Source of the DNA: Rhodovibrio salinarum DSM 9154 | GTDB lineage: Bacteria; Pseudomonadota; Alphaproteobacteria; Kiloniellales; Rhodovibrionaceae | Direction: 5' to 3' | NCBI RefSeq assembly: GCF_000515255.1 | Contig: NZ_KI911559.1 | Span: forward strand, 2,491,660-2,555,659 | Length of the DNA: 64,000 nucleotides | Part shown: positions 17,281 to 24,735 of the stretch, one piece after another | Position numbering within the stretch: the stretch's first letter is position 1 | Layout: every line of letters starts with the position of its first letter | Notes under the pieces: model-generated | Told to the model about the DNA's origin: nothing | The model's input: only the letters and a program-made list of their open reading frames with translations | The model's database searches: none | Position numbers and translations under genes: made by a program

Positions 17281-17626
17281 ACTACCCCACATGGGCGTAT
17301 CTTACTGAAATCGTCTAATTTTTCAGAGGATGCCCCGTGGATAACCCACAGGTTTGCTTATTTGCTCGTTCGCGGCGAAAAGGAAGACGTACCTAGGTGA
17401 GAGAAGTCCCGATGGTAGATTATCAATGGGGTCGCGGAGTCGCTGAGGCCGCTCAGGCAACGGACAAGGCCTTGGACCAAACGCAAGGATTGGGGCGTTT
17501 CCCCCTTACTCTACGGCAGGGCGTGGGGCTACAGGCAGGGGCGTGGGTGGGTGCCTGGTGCAACAGCCTCCCGCAACACTCAGCTCGAACGCGCGGAACA
17601 CTGCGACGCTCCGCTAGCTGTCGTAT
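17281..17626. other. Gene-poor segment downstream of tRNA-Ser
   Basis: No convincing gene occurs here. An open frame from a GTG at 17397 to 17630 (77 codons) lacks a Shine-Dalgarno and recognisable motifs. The sequence just after the tRNA is AT-rich (17290-17370) and may include its terminator, although no clean hairpin with a U-run is seen. The segment leads into an AT-rich orphan gene, so it may be the left part of a small acquired region. I looked for a second copy of the tRNA 3' end and saw none up to about 18600. Confidence 0.4.
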
Positions 17627-18199
17627 CTAATGCGACCGAAATAAGCTTTCTACGACTTCAATGCCAGTTGTGGCTCCTAGAAAACCCGCGCCCATGGCTG
17701 CAATTTCCGTCAGAACAGCAGTTATCCGTAATGCGTTTAAGAAAAAATTGCGATAATATACACGTCTAAGTATTTTTTCTTTTTTAGAAACTGCCTGCTC
17801 TAGCTCAAAATGGTCGTCAGTAAAACGTTCAACGGGAAATCCGTCCTTGAATTCTTGTATATGCAGGAGTCTTTTCGCGCGCAGATTGTTCTCGCTTGAC
17901 CTGAATGAATAAGATACAGCGAGGAAAAGTAGGCCTGCGAAAAAGTATTTTAGGCTGTGTAAGGCGCCAGCTACATTTTCAGCGTCCGGCCCGATACTGG
18001 CTAGAAAGGAAAGAGCTGCAACTAACCCTCCCGCATTTAGCAAGAAAAACAATTGTATCTGCGCTTTTTCCCAATAATTATATTCATCAACGTAATAGTT
18101 GCGAAGCACATTCAAATCGTATGGTTCTTTTTCAAATGCAGCGTATAGTTTAAGAATCTCCTGTTTTGTCTGTTCAGACTTGGCGTTTTCGTCAGACAT
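17627..18199 (-). CDS. AT-rich orphan membrane protein (190 aa) of unknown function
   Basis: The product has a charged N-terminal helix (MSDENAKSEQTKQEILKLYAAFEKE). Two hydrophobic segments close together follow (IQLFFLLNAGGLVAALSFLASI and LKYFFAGLLFLAVSYSF), then a long charged middle (RAKRLLHIQEFKDG ... KKEKILRRVYY) and a third hydrophobic segment (LNALRITAVLTEIAAMGAGFLGA). The gene is visibly more AT-rich than all its neighbours and sits beside a tRNA gene, both signs of recent acquisition. An in-frame upstream ATG at 18358 would add 53 unrelated-looking residues. The 2TM hairpin plus helices is reminiscent of small defence-associated membrane effectors, but there is no partner gene here and no family is recognised. 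Confidence 0.65.
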   Translation of the reverse strand: MSDENAKSEQTKQEILKLYAAFEKEPYDLNVLRNYYVDEYNYWEKAQIQLFFLLNAGGLVAALSFLASIGPDAENVAGALHSLKYFFAGLLFLAVSYSFRSSENNLRAKRLLHIQEFKDGFPVERFTDDHFELEQAVSKKEKILRRVYYRNFFLNALRITAVLTEIAAMGAGFLGATTGIEVVESLFRSH

Positions 18200-18588
18200 T
18201 ATCGGAAGCGCATTTCTGTGATTTCGTGGAACGCTGCTATGGCTGGAGTAAGATTTTAACAATCCATGTGGTGGTTTAGCCATGCTTTGATGAGCGAACG
18301 TGTGCACCGGCGCTGGGGTCACGGTAACCAAATGTGTTGCTTTGCAGGTAGATAGCATGCCGATCGGCGTTCAGACCACACGCCGATCAACAGATTGGTT
18401 TCGCAAAATGTATCAATTCTTGCGAGCTAACCATGCTTAGGATACACCCAAGACTGGCGGTCACATGGCGAAATATTTTGGCTTCTCCACGAGCGCAACC
18501 AACACCAGATCGCGAGAGGCGACGGCAGGTAGCGGTCCTGTAGAGGCAGGATGAGGCCGTCGCGCGGATCGCGGGGCGCGCGCCGGTG
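18200..18588. other. Transition region around the AT-rich orphan gene
   Basis: These 389 bases hold the 5' side of the orphan membrane gene and the 3' flank of the exported protein at 18589. Composition shifts from AT-rich back to GC-rich at roughly 18430-18500, which may mark the edge of an acquired segment. No gene, tRNA-end repeat or transposon end was recognised. Confidence 0.4.
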
Positions 18589-19317
18589 TTAGATGCAACT
18601 CTCCAACAGCATGCGGGTGACCTGGGCCTTGTCTTTGAAGCCCAGGCTGCGGCTGGTACCCAGGACGATCGAGCGCAGCAGCATACGCTCGCCCTGAAAG
18701 GGTACGAGGTCGAGCGCGAGCGGGGTGCCGTTGAGCCGGGTCCAGAGCGCCCCGTCGGGCTCCACGCGCACCTTGTGCGGCGGGCTCGTCTTCGGAATTT
18801 CGGCCATTTCCAGGCAGGCGGCGAGCGTGGCGTAGTTGATGCCAAGGTCGTCCACGCCGCGGCGGAGCACCACCGGCTTGGCGAACCGCGCCGCGTAATC
18901 CTTGGCATAGGTCGCGTGGACCTGCGTGCTCTCCACCGGGATGCGGGCCAGGCGCATCCGGGTCAGGCGACGCAATGCCTCTTCGACATAGAGCGTCCCG
19001 ACCAGCTGGAGATCGCTGTCCTGCAGCGTCCGGCCGCGATCGATCGCTTCTTCGATCGTTGCAACGGGCGCGTCCCCGCCGCGGCCGAGCAGCGCATCGA
19101 CGTCGGCGAGGTAGCTGCGCACCGATTGCGCGGCATTCTCAAGCGGCAGCGGCGTGCCCGTATCGCCGTGCATCACCGTGACCGGGCCAGTGTCGGTGTG
19201 CGTATAGAGCGGCGTCGGCGCGGGCTCCCCGGCAGCCTCGGCGGCTTCTGGTAGCGCGACAGCGGCGAGCAGCACAGCGGTCGCAAGCGGCCGCACGGAT
19301 CGGGTCAAACGGGTCAT
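18589..19317 (-). CDS. Predicted exported protein of unknown function (242 aa)
   Basis: The start MTRLTRSVRPLATAVLLAAVALPEAAEAAGEPAP is a signal peptide with an AEAAG-type cleavage site. The mature protein begins with a Thr/His-rich patch (TPLYTHTDTGPVTVMHGDTGTPL) and is otherwise soluble, mixed alpha/beta, with charged residues throughout. It ends VTRMLLESCI before a TAA. No enzyme motif was recognised. It is co-oriented with the DUF4168 gene upstream of it, but a strong terminator at 19411-19446 separates the two. The 46 in-frame residues upstream of this ATG come from that terminator region and are rejected. Confidence 0.7.
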   Translation of the reverse strand: MTRLTRSVRPLATAVLLAAVALPEAAEAAGEPAPTPLYTHTDTGPVTVMHGDTGTPLPLENAAQSVRSYLADVDALLGRGGDAPVATIEEAIDRGRTLQDSDLQLVGTLYVEEALRRLTRMRLARIPVESTQVHATYAKDYAARFAKPVVLRRGVDDLGINYATLAACLEMAEIPKTSPPHKVRVEPDGALWTRLNGTPLALDLVPFQGERMLLRSIVLGTSRSLGFKDKAQVTRMLLESCI

Positions 19318-19410
19318 GTCGAAGAGGCTAGCACGCCCACGGGCTTTGGCGAGTAGCCACACAGGTCGCGAGGGGCGCCGCTCAGACCGACATCCTGTTC
19401 GATCCCAACA

Positions 19411-19446
19411 TGAAAAAGCCGTGCGGAGGCGGGCTCCGCACGGCTT
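19411..19446 (-). terminator. Strong rho-independent terminator of the DUF4168 gene
   Basis: A perfect 13-bp stem, AAGCCGTGCGGAG (19416-19428) with CTCCGCACGGCTT (19434-19446), and a five-base loop. Read on the minus strand it runs into five U residues. It lies 27 bases after the DUF4168 stop codon. Confidence 0.92.
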
Positions 19447-19472
19447 CAAAGGCACTTTTCCAGCCGGAACCG

Positions 19473-19946
19473 TTACTGGCTTCCGCCCTGGTCGGTCTCA
19501 CCCTGACCGCCGCGCTTCTTTTGCATCTTGGTCTTCACGATGCTGGACAGCTCGTTGGCGAGCTCTTCGTCCTGCTGCGCGGCCTTGGCGATCTGGCGAT
19601 ATTCCTTCACCGAGATGTTCTCGGTGTTCTGGATGGTCGTGCGCATCTCGCCGGTGGCCTGCTCGGCCAGGCTCTGGGCCTTCTCCTTGTCGCCGCCCTG
19701 CTGGGCCTGGCGGATCTTGGGCGTCCAGGCGCGCCGGACCTCCGAGATCTTCACGGCAGCGTCGGCGAAGGCGTCCAGCTTTTCGTCCGAGAAGTCCGGG
19801 GTGGGGGCCTGCTGTTGGCTCTGCTGCTGGCCCTGGTTGGCGTTCTTGCTGCCGTCGGCCGCGACAGCGGGCGTGGTGCCGACGGTGGCGCCAATCATGG
19901 CGAAGCTGAAGGCCAGAGCGGCGAGGCGCGAAACGCGGATGCTCAT
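19473..19946 (-). CDS. DUF4168 domain-containing exported protein
   Basis: This 157-residue protein has a signal peptide (MSIRVSRLAALAFSFAMIGATVGTTPAVAADG), a Gln/Asn-rich linker (NANQGQQQSQQQ) and a helical DUF4168-like domain: FSDEKLDAFADAAVKISEVRRAW, then ENISVKEYRQIAKAAQQDEELANEL, the conserved end block of the family. The C-terminus is a basic Lys/Arg patch followed by GGQGETDQGGSQ. The start follows GGAGAG with six-base spacing. Family members are small periplasmic or secreted proteins of unknown role. It is transcribed alone, ending at a strong terminator. Confidence 0.8.
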   Translation of the reverse strand: MSIRVSRLAALAFSFAMIGATVGTTPAVAADGSKNANQGQQQSQQQAPTPDFSDEKLDAFADAAVKISEVRRAWTPKIRQAQQGGDKEKAQSLAEQATGEMRTTIQNTENISVKEYRQIAKAAQQDEELANELSSIVKTKMQKKRGGQGETDQGGSQ

Positions 19947-20283
19947 CTGTGGCTCTCCGGATGTTGTGGAGATGGTAAGGTATGATCGGTCGCGAGCTCG
20001 TTCCACGCGACAGCGTCGGATGTTGCGGGTAACAGCCGGGGCGCGCCGCGTAAAGCGAGGCGCCGCGAGCCATGGGTGTCGACGCTGTGTCGGGGATTGG
20101 GCGGTTACGTTGACGTGCCGGACGTGCGAGCGTACGCGTATAGCCGCGACGGGGCGGCATCCGGGCGCGCGAGGGCCACGCGTACGGCGCCATAAGATCG
20201 CCACAGCTTTGCCGTACGCAGACAAACCCCTGGTCTAATAGGCTGCCGAAAGTCTGGCTGAACGACGATTCCCGGGTGTTTCG

Positions 20284-20317
20284 GCCAGCCATGCCTTGAA
20301 GCCAGCTATGCCTTGAA
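20284..20317 (+). repeat. 17-bp tandem direct repeat in the bactofilin leader
   Basis: Two adjacent 17-base copies, GCCAGCCATGCCTTGAA and GCCAGCTATGCCTTGAA, differ at one position. The second copy supplies the first bases of the AAGGAGG Shine-Dalgarno. Confidence 0.85.
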
Positions 20318-20322
20318 GGAGG
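20316..20322 (+). promoter_or_regulatory. Shine-Dalgarno that sets the GTG start of bactofilin
   Basis: A perfect AAGGAGG lies five bases before GTG at 20328. An in-frame TTG at 20313 overlaps this site and is therefore rejected as the start. Confidence 0.8.
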
Positions 20323-20327
20323 TCGCA

Positions 20328-21194
20328 GTGCCCTTGACGTCTTCGATCCCGCACATCGCCCGAGGCCCCGCCGATCGGCCGGGCGGCGATGGCAGCAACG
20401 GGCCGGGCGGACCGCAAGCGCAGCGCCCGCTGGTTCCAGGCATTCCCTCCCGCCGGGTCGATCCGAGCGGGGTGGTTACGCAGCAGAACCGTCACTTGCG
20501 TCCAGGTCAGCAACAGGGGCCGCGCGGCGCGGTCGCCGAAGAGGGCGAACTCGTCGTTGGCCACGGCATCACGGTCAGGGGCGGAATCCATAACTGCCAC
20601 CGGCTCGTGGTCCACGGAACGGTGCAGGCGACCGTACCTTGTGACTCGCTAGAAATCGGTCCTGACGGGGTGTTCGAGGGCCGCTCGGAGGTCAAGGACG
20701 CCACGATCGCCGGCCGGTTCGACGGGGATCTGCTGGTCGATGGGGCACTGACCGTCGCGCCGGGCGGCTTGGTCAAGGGGCGGGTCCGCTACCGGTCGCT
20801 GCGCGTCGAGTCCGGTGGCCATCTCTCCGCCGACATCGATCACATCGACACGGCTCCGCAGCTTGAGGCCGAGCCCCAAATCACGGCGGACTCCGAAACG
20901 CCAGTGGACCAGCCGGAATCGCAAGCAAATGGGGCGTCGGAGTCCGAACCGGCGACAGATACCTCCGAAATCGAGCGGCACGAGACCCTGGGGGTGCCAC
21001 CGGCATTCAGCGATCTGACCGGGCTCAACGGAACGCCTGAGGGCCCGGAAGACACGGCGAGTGACGGCAACGCGCCCTCCGCGAAAGAAGCGGGCGCCGC
21101 ACCTGCAGACGAGACGGCATCCGAGGATACAGACGAGGACGCCGAGCGCTTCTACCGCTCGCTGACCCGCTCGAACAGCAGCGCCCGCGTCTAA
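20328..21194 (+). CDS. Bactofilin (polymer-forming cytoskeletal protein)
   Basis: This 288-residue protein has a disordered Pro/Gly/Arg-rich N-terminus of about 80 residues. The bactofilin beta-helix core follows: ITVRGGIHNCHRLVVHGTVQATVPCDSLEIGPDGVFEGRSEVKDATIAGRFDGDLLVDGALTVAPGGLVKGRVRYRSLRVESGGHLSADI, in which short repeats of hydrophobic-x-hydrophobic and Gly stack into a beta-helix. The C-terminal third is a long acidic Glu/Asp/Ser/Thr-rich disordered tail ending FYRSLTRSNSSARV. Bactofilins polymerise without nucleotide and scaffold cell-envelope functions. Translation starts at GTG 20328. It is followed 19 bases later by an alpha/beta hydrolase gene. Confidence 0.85.
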   Translation: MPLTSSIPHIARGPADRPGGDGSNGPGGPQAQRPLVPGIPSRRVDPSGVVTQQNRHLRPGQQQGPRGAVAEEGELVVGHGITVRGGIHNCHRLVVHGTVQATVPCDSLEIGPDGVFEGRSEVKDATIAGRFDGDLLVDGALTVAPGGLVKGRVRYRSLRVESGGHLSADIDHIDTAPQLEAEPQITADSETPVDQPESQANGASESEPATDTSEIERHETLGVPPAFSDLTGLNGTPEGPEDTASDGNAPSAKEAGAAPADETASEDTDEDAERFYRSLTRSNSSARV

Positions 21195-21213
21195 TAAGAC
21201 CGCGGGCGTCGGC

Positions 21214-22023
21214 GTGCCCCTGTTGCTGAAGCTGCTACTCGCAGGCTTGGTTGGCTACAGCCTGCTGGTCGCGGTGCTCTACACCCAACAACGCCAGATT
21301 CTCTTCAAGCCGAACCGCACAGCACCCGACCGGCCGACGGATGCGCCGTCCGGCTTCTTGGAAATCACCACCGAAACGGCCGATGGTCTGACCCTGCGGC
21401 ATTGGTATGTGCCGCCGCCATTAGACGCGCGCGGCGTGGTTGTCGTACTTCACGGCAACGCCGGCAACCGCGCCGGGGCTTACGAGAAGTTTCGTCCGAT
21501 CCACGACTGGGGCTACGGACTGTTGCTGGCCGACTATCGCGGCTACGGCGGCAACCCGGGCACCCCCAGTGAGACAGGGTTGATCGCGGACGGCCGTGCC
21601 GTGCTGGCGTGGCTGGCCGGGCAGGGCGTGCCGGGAGCGCAGATCGTCCTCTACGGCGAATCGCTGGGCAGCGGCGTTGCGACCGCCTTGTCTGCGGAAC
21701 AAGCTGTCGGCGGCGTGGTGCTGGAAGCGCCCTTCACCAGCATCGCCGAACTGGCACAGCAGCAGTACTGGTATGTGCCGGCCCGCCAACTGGTGCGCGA
21801 CCGGTTCGACAACCGCGCGCGCATCGGTGACGTCGGGGCACCGATCCTGATTCTGCACGGAGAGCAGGACTCAACGATCCCGATCGACCACGGCGCCGCC
21901 CTGACAACCCGCGCCGGCGATAATGCTCAGTTGATCCGCTTTGACGACGGGACCCATCTGAACATTTGGCAGATCGGCGCGGACACTCAGGTTCGCGCGT
22001 TCCTGAAGCAGGTGTTGGGGTAG
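21214..22023 (+). CDS. Membrane-anchored alpha/beta hydrolase (BEM46/ABHD13-like)
   Basis: This 269-residue protein begins with one hydrophobic segment (MPLLLKLLLAGLVGYSLLVAVLY), then QQRQILFKPNRT, an arrangement shared with BEM46/ABHD13-type hydrolases. The oxyanion loop is VVVLHGNAGNRAGA, the YRGYGGNPGTPSE motif is intact, the nucleophile Ser is in LYGESLGSG, the acid is in LILHGEQDSTIPI and the His is in DDGTHLNIW. The start is GTG 21214. The N-terminal helix should hold it on the membrane with the catalytic domain on one face. It is convergent with the molybdopterin-binding fusion, whose stop is only five bases away. The substrate is unknown. Confidence 0.85.
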   Translation: MPLLLKLLLAGLVGYSLLVAVLYTQQRQILFKPNRTAPDRPTDAPSGFLEITTETADGLTLRHWYVPPPLDARGVVVVLHGNAGNRAGAYEKFRPIHDWGYGLLLADYRGYGGNPGTPSETGLIADGRAVLAWLAGQGVPGAQIVLYGESLGSGVATALSAEQAVGGVVLEAPFTSIAELAQQQYWYVPARQLVRDRFDNRARIGDVGAPILILHGEQDSTIPIDHGAALTTRAGDNAQLIRFDDGTHLNIWQIGADTQVRAFLKQVLG

Positions 22024-22028
22024 GGGAT

Positions 22029-23663
22029 TCAATCCGGACTGCCAGATCTGTACGCCTCCAAGGCGTCTGGCGTGTCCAGATCGGTGAAGGCATGGGGGCT
22101 TTCCACCAGCACGACCTGATCCGGGTAGGCCTGCAGGATCGGTTTGGCCCCGACGTCGCCCTCGATCTCGCGAATTTCAGGAAAAAAACGACGCGCCAAC
22201 AGGACCGGGTTGCCGCGCCGGCCATGCACACTGGCGGCCACGATGGCCGCGCCGCCGTCGGGATCGAACGCCTCGATCAGGCGGTCGATCGTGGCGGCAT
22301 CGACCCCTGGCATATCGCCCAACAGCACGACCACGCCATCGATATCGCGTGGCAAGGCGGACAGGCCAGCGCGCAGCGAGCTCGCCATACCGGTTTGGTA
22401 GGCCGGATTGTACACCGTCTGAACCGCCCGACCTTGCAGCAGCCTGGCGACTTCCGCCTGTGCATGACCGGTGACAACCATCACGGGTGCGGCGTGCGCC
22501 CCCTCGGCCGCATCGACCGCATGTAGCAGCAGCGGCTGGCCGTCGACCTCCGCCAACAGCTTGTTACGCCCGCCCATCCGGCTGGACTGACCGGCGGCAA
22601 GCACCAGGGCAGCGATCCGCGGAGGGACGTCGCCCTGCGGTGCCCGTTCCGGCGCAGCCGCCGCGCGGGGCAGGGGCCGGGTCGGAATCTCCTTCAACAG
22701 ACCGCCGGCGCCCATACGCATGATATCGGTCCCCGTGACTTCCAGCCCGGCCATCAGCCGCCAGAGGACCCAGTCGTTGCCGCCAACCCTGGGCGAACGG
22801 GCGGAGCCTGGCAGCGCCAGCACGGGGATGCCGCCCAACTCCGCCAGGACCAGCAACTGCCCTGGATCGACCGGCATGCCGTAATGGCGAACCCGACCGC
22901 CTGCGGCCTCGATCCCCGCCGGGATCACGTCGCGTCGGTCCGTGGTCGCGCTGGCGCCCAGGATCAGGACCAGTTCAACGCCCTGGGCGCGCAGCTCGTT
23001 CAGTGCACGCGCGACGCTGTCAGTGTCGTGGTGCGCGCGCTGCTCCGCAACCAAACGGCCATGCAGTCCTTCGACCCGCGCCGTAATGGCCTCTGTCGTC
23101 TTTTCCAGCACCTTGTCGCGGGTGCCGGGGAGGGTGGTCTGCACCAGGCCACAGCTGCGCGGGCGGAAGGGCGCAACCCGGATCAACGGCACCCCGCCGG
23201 CATGCGCGGCCGTGGCGGCGGCATCCGCGGTCTTCTCCGGTACGCCGAGCGGGATCACCTTGACGGTCGCGATCAACTGGCCGCGCTCGACCCGGTCGTA
23301 GGGATGGACGGCCGCGAGCGTGATTGCCTCGGCGACCAGGTTGACCGCGTCCAATCGCGCGCGGTCGAACACGGCGACGCCATCGGCTTCGGCGAACAGA
23401 TTGACGCGCCCGGTCGCCGCCGTTCCCAAAGTCACGTGGTCGCCCGCGCAGGCTTCGGCGACGCGCAAAGCCCCGGTATCCTCGTCCAGATCGTCAGGTT
23501 CGAGCCGCGCGGCAACGACCGTGGCAATCGCGGCGTCCTGCAACGCGCGAACATGCTCGGCCGTCAGCCGGGTCCCCTTCTTGAAAGTGCGATCGCCTAC
23601 CTGCTGGCTATGCGCCAGGATCGCGCCCTCGGCATCGCGGACGGGGATATTGGCGAAGATCAT
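22029..23663 (-). CDS. Molybdopterin-binding domain / MobA-like cytidylyltransferase fusion
   Basis: This 544-residue two-domain protein has an N-terminal region of about 165 residues, then a MoeA/MoaB-type molybdopterin-binding domain (about 171-320; TTLPGTRDKVLEKTT, ILGASATTDRRDVIPAGIE, LALPGSARSP). The second domain is a MobA/MocA-like nucleotidyltransferase (about 350-544; LVLAAGQSSRMGGRNKLLAEV, VVVLLGDMPGVDAATID). MocA enzymes make molybdopterin cytosine dinucleotide, the cofactor form used by Cox/xanthine-dehydrogenase-type hydroxylases. The ATG overlaps the upstream XdhC stop (ATGA). It is the last gene of the cox accessory set and probably supplies MCD to CoxL. Confidence 0.9.
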   Translation of the reverse strand: MIFANIPVRDAEGAILAHSQQVGDRTFKKGTRLTAEHVRALQDAAIATVVAARLEPDDLDEDTGALRVAEACAGDHVTLGTAATGRVNLFAEADGVAVFDRARLDAVNLVAEAITLAAVHPYDRVERGQLIATVKVIPLGVPEKTADAAATAAHAGGVPLIRVAPFRPRSCGLVQTTLPGTRDKVLEKTTEAITARVEGLHGRLVAEQRAHHDTDSVARALNELRAQGVELVLILGASATTDRRDVIPAGIEAAGGRVRHYGMPVDPGQLLVLAELGGIPVLALPGSARSPRVGGNDWVLWRLMAGLEVTGTDIMRMGAGGLLKEIPTRPLPRAAAAPERAPQGDVPPRIAALVLAAGQSSRMGGRNKLLAEVDGQPLLLHAVDAAEGAHAAPVMVVTGHAQAEVARLLQGRAVQTVYNPAYQTGMASSLRAGLSALPRDIDGVVVLLGDMPGVDAATIDRLIEAFDPDGGAAIVAASVHGRRGNPVLLARRFFPEIREIEGDVGAKPILQAYPDQVVLVESPHAFTDLDTPDALEAYRSGSPD

Positions 23664-24394
23664 CCGGCGGTGGCGGGCTGCTGGTCTTTCACCAGTGGGG
23701 TCGCGCCATGCAGGACCTGGGTCATCTGCGCCATCGCGGCGAGCGCGATTTCCGCCGGCGCGCGGCCGCCCAACGGCAGGCCGAGCGGACCATGGATGCG
23801 TCCCAGCTGCGCCTTGGAAAAGCCTTCCTGGGTCAACCGTTCCAGCCGCTTCGCGTGCGTGCGCGTGGAGCCGAGTGCGCCGATATAAAAGCAGGGACTG
23901 TTCAACGCCTCGACGAGCGCGGGATCGTCCAATTTGGGATCGTGGGTCAGGGTAATCACCGCCGTCCGCCGGTCCGGGTCGAGCGCCTTCAAGGCGTCGT
24001 CCGGCCAGTCGTGGCGCAAGGCAACCGATGGAAAGCGGCTGTCGGTTGCGAACGCACGGCGCGGATCGACCACCGTCACCTCGTAGTCGGCCAGCCGGGC
24101 CATCGGCGCCAGCTTCTGGGCGATGTGCACCGCGCCCACGATGATCAGGCGCAGCGGTGGATTGAAGACCTCGACAAACAGATGAGCGTTCGGCTCCGGC
24201 AGCCGGCCGGGGCGGTCGTAGCGGATCGCGTTGTCGATCGCGTGCAGGACCGGCGTGGACAGCAGCAACTCGCCGGCGACGAGGTCGCCATCGTCGATCA
24301 GCGCTTCCTCGCCGCCTTCCAAGTCGGTGACCAGCGCAACCGGGCGCTTGGCGGCGCGGGCTTCCTGCAACCGGCGCAGAACCGCGCGCTTCAT
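23660..24394 (-). CDS. XdhC/CoxI-type cofactor insertion protein (Rossmann domain)
   Basis: This 244-residue protein has an N-terminal XdhC_CoxI segment and a C-terminal XdhC Rossmann domain: LRLIIVGAVHIAQKLAPMARLADYEVTVVDPRRAFA, then FYIGALGSTRTHAKRLERL and GLPLGGRAPAEIALAAMAQM. XdhC proteins bind molybdenum cofactor, help its sulfuration and insert it into apo-hydroxylase. The gene overlaps its neighbours by 4 bp on both sides, so it is tightly coupled to the partner gene at 24391 and to the MobA-like fusion. Together the two XdhC-type genes correspond to the CoxF/CoxI set. Confidence 0.9.
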   Translation of the reverse strand: MKRAVLRRLQEARAAKRPVALVTDLEGGEEALIDDGDLVAGELLLSTPVLHAIDNAIRYDRPGRLPEPNAHLFVEVFNPPLRLIIVGAVHIAQKLAPMARLADYEVTVVDPRRAFATDSRFPSVALRHDWPDDALKALDPDRRTAVITLTHDPKLDDPALVEALNSPCFYIGALGSTRTHAKRLERLTQEGFSKAQLGRIHGPLGLPLGGRAPAEIALAAMAQMTQVLHGATPLVKDQQPATAG

Positions 24395-24735
24395 TCCATC
24401 TTCTCCACATAGACGTGGACCGTGCCGCCGCAGGCGAGTCCAACTTCCCAGGCCTGCTCGTCGGACACACCGAACTCCAGCGTCTGCGGCTTACCGCTCT
24501 GCATCGTCTGCTTGGCGGCGTCGACCACCGCGCCTTCGATGCAGCCCCCGGAGACGGAGCCCATCATGTTGCCGTTGGAATCCACGATCATCTGACTGCC
24601 GGTCGGCCGGGGAGATGAGCCCCAGGTGGACACCACGGTCGCGCGCGCGACCGTGCGGCCCGCGTCCAGCCAGCTCAGCGCGGTCTGCAGTTCGTCATCT
24701 TGCGGCAGGCCGACTTGGTCAGCCGAACCGCTCAT
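24391..24735 (-). CDS. XdhC/CoxI N-terminal-domain protein (114 aa)
   Basis: This short protein covers only the XdhC_CoxI N-terminal domain: TVARATVVSTWGSSPRPTGSQMIVDSNGNMMGSVSGGCIEGAVVDAA, where the SPRPxGxxM and GSVSGGCIEG blocks are diagnostic, including the conserved Cys. In many bacteria this domain is the first part of a full-length XdhC; here it is a separate gene, with the Rossmann part encoded next door. Its ATG overlaps the coxE stop and its stop overlaps the next ATG (ATGA both times). The role is maturation of the Mo-hydroxylase encoded upstream. Confidence 0.9.
   Translation of the reverse strand: MSGSADQVGLPQDDELQTALSWLDAGRTVARATVVSTWGSSPRPTGSQMIVDSNGNMMGSVSGGCIEGAVVDAAKQTMQSGKPQTLEFGVSDEQAWEVGLACGGTVHVYVEKME

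Larger units (their letters stand above)
19947..20327. other. Divergent intergenic region between the DUF4168 and bactofilin genes
   Basis: These 381 bases must carry promoters for both directions. A TTGACG at about 20113 has no well-spaced -10. A 17-bp tandem direct repeat lies at 20284-20317, directly against the bactofilin ribosome binding site. No gene is supported; the minus-strand frame spanning 20235-20615 is antisense to bactofilin coding sequence. Confidence 0.5.

Noticed and set aside
17397-17630. 77-codon frame after tRNA-Ser
   Set aside because: It starts at GTG without a Shine-Dalgarno and has no recognisable motif; coding is not supported.
18480-18588. Possible stop-codon read-through of the exported protein at 18589
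   Set aside because: The same frame stays open for about 40 codons past the TAA and looks mildly protein-like, but no read-through context or family match supports it.
20235-20615. 126-codon minus-strand frame near bactofilin
   Set aside because: It is antisense to the bactofilin N-terminus, has no ribosome binding site and no family resemblance.
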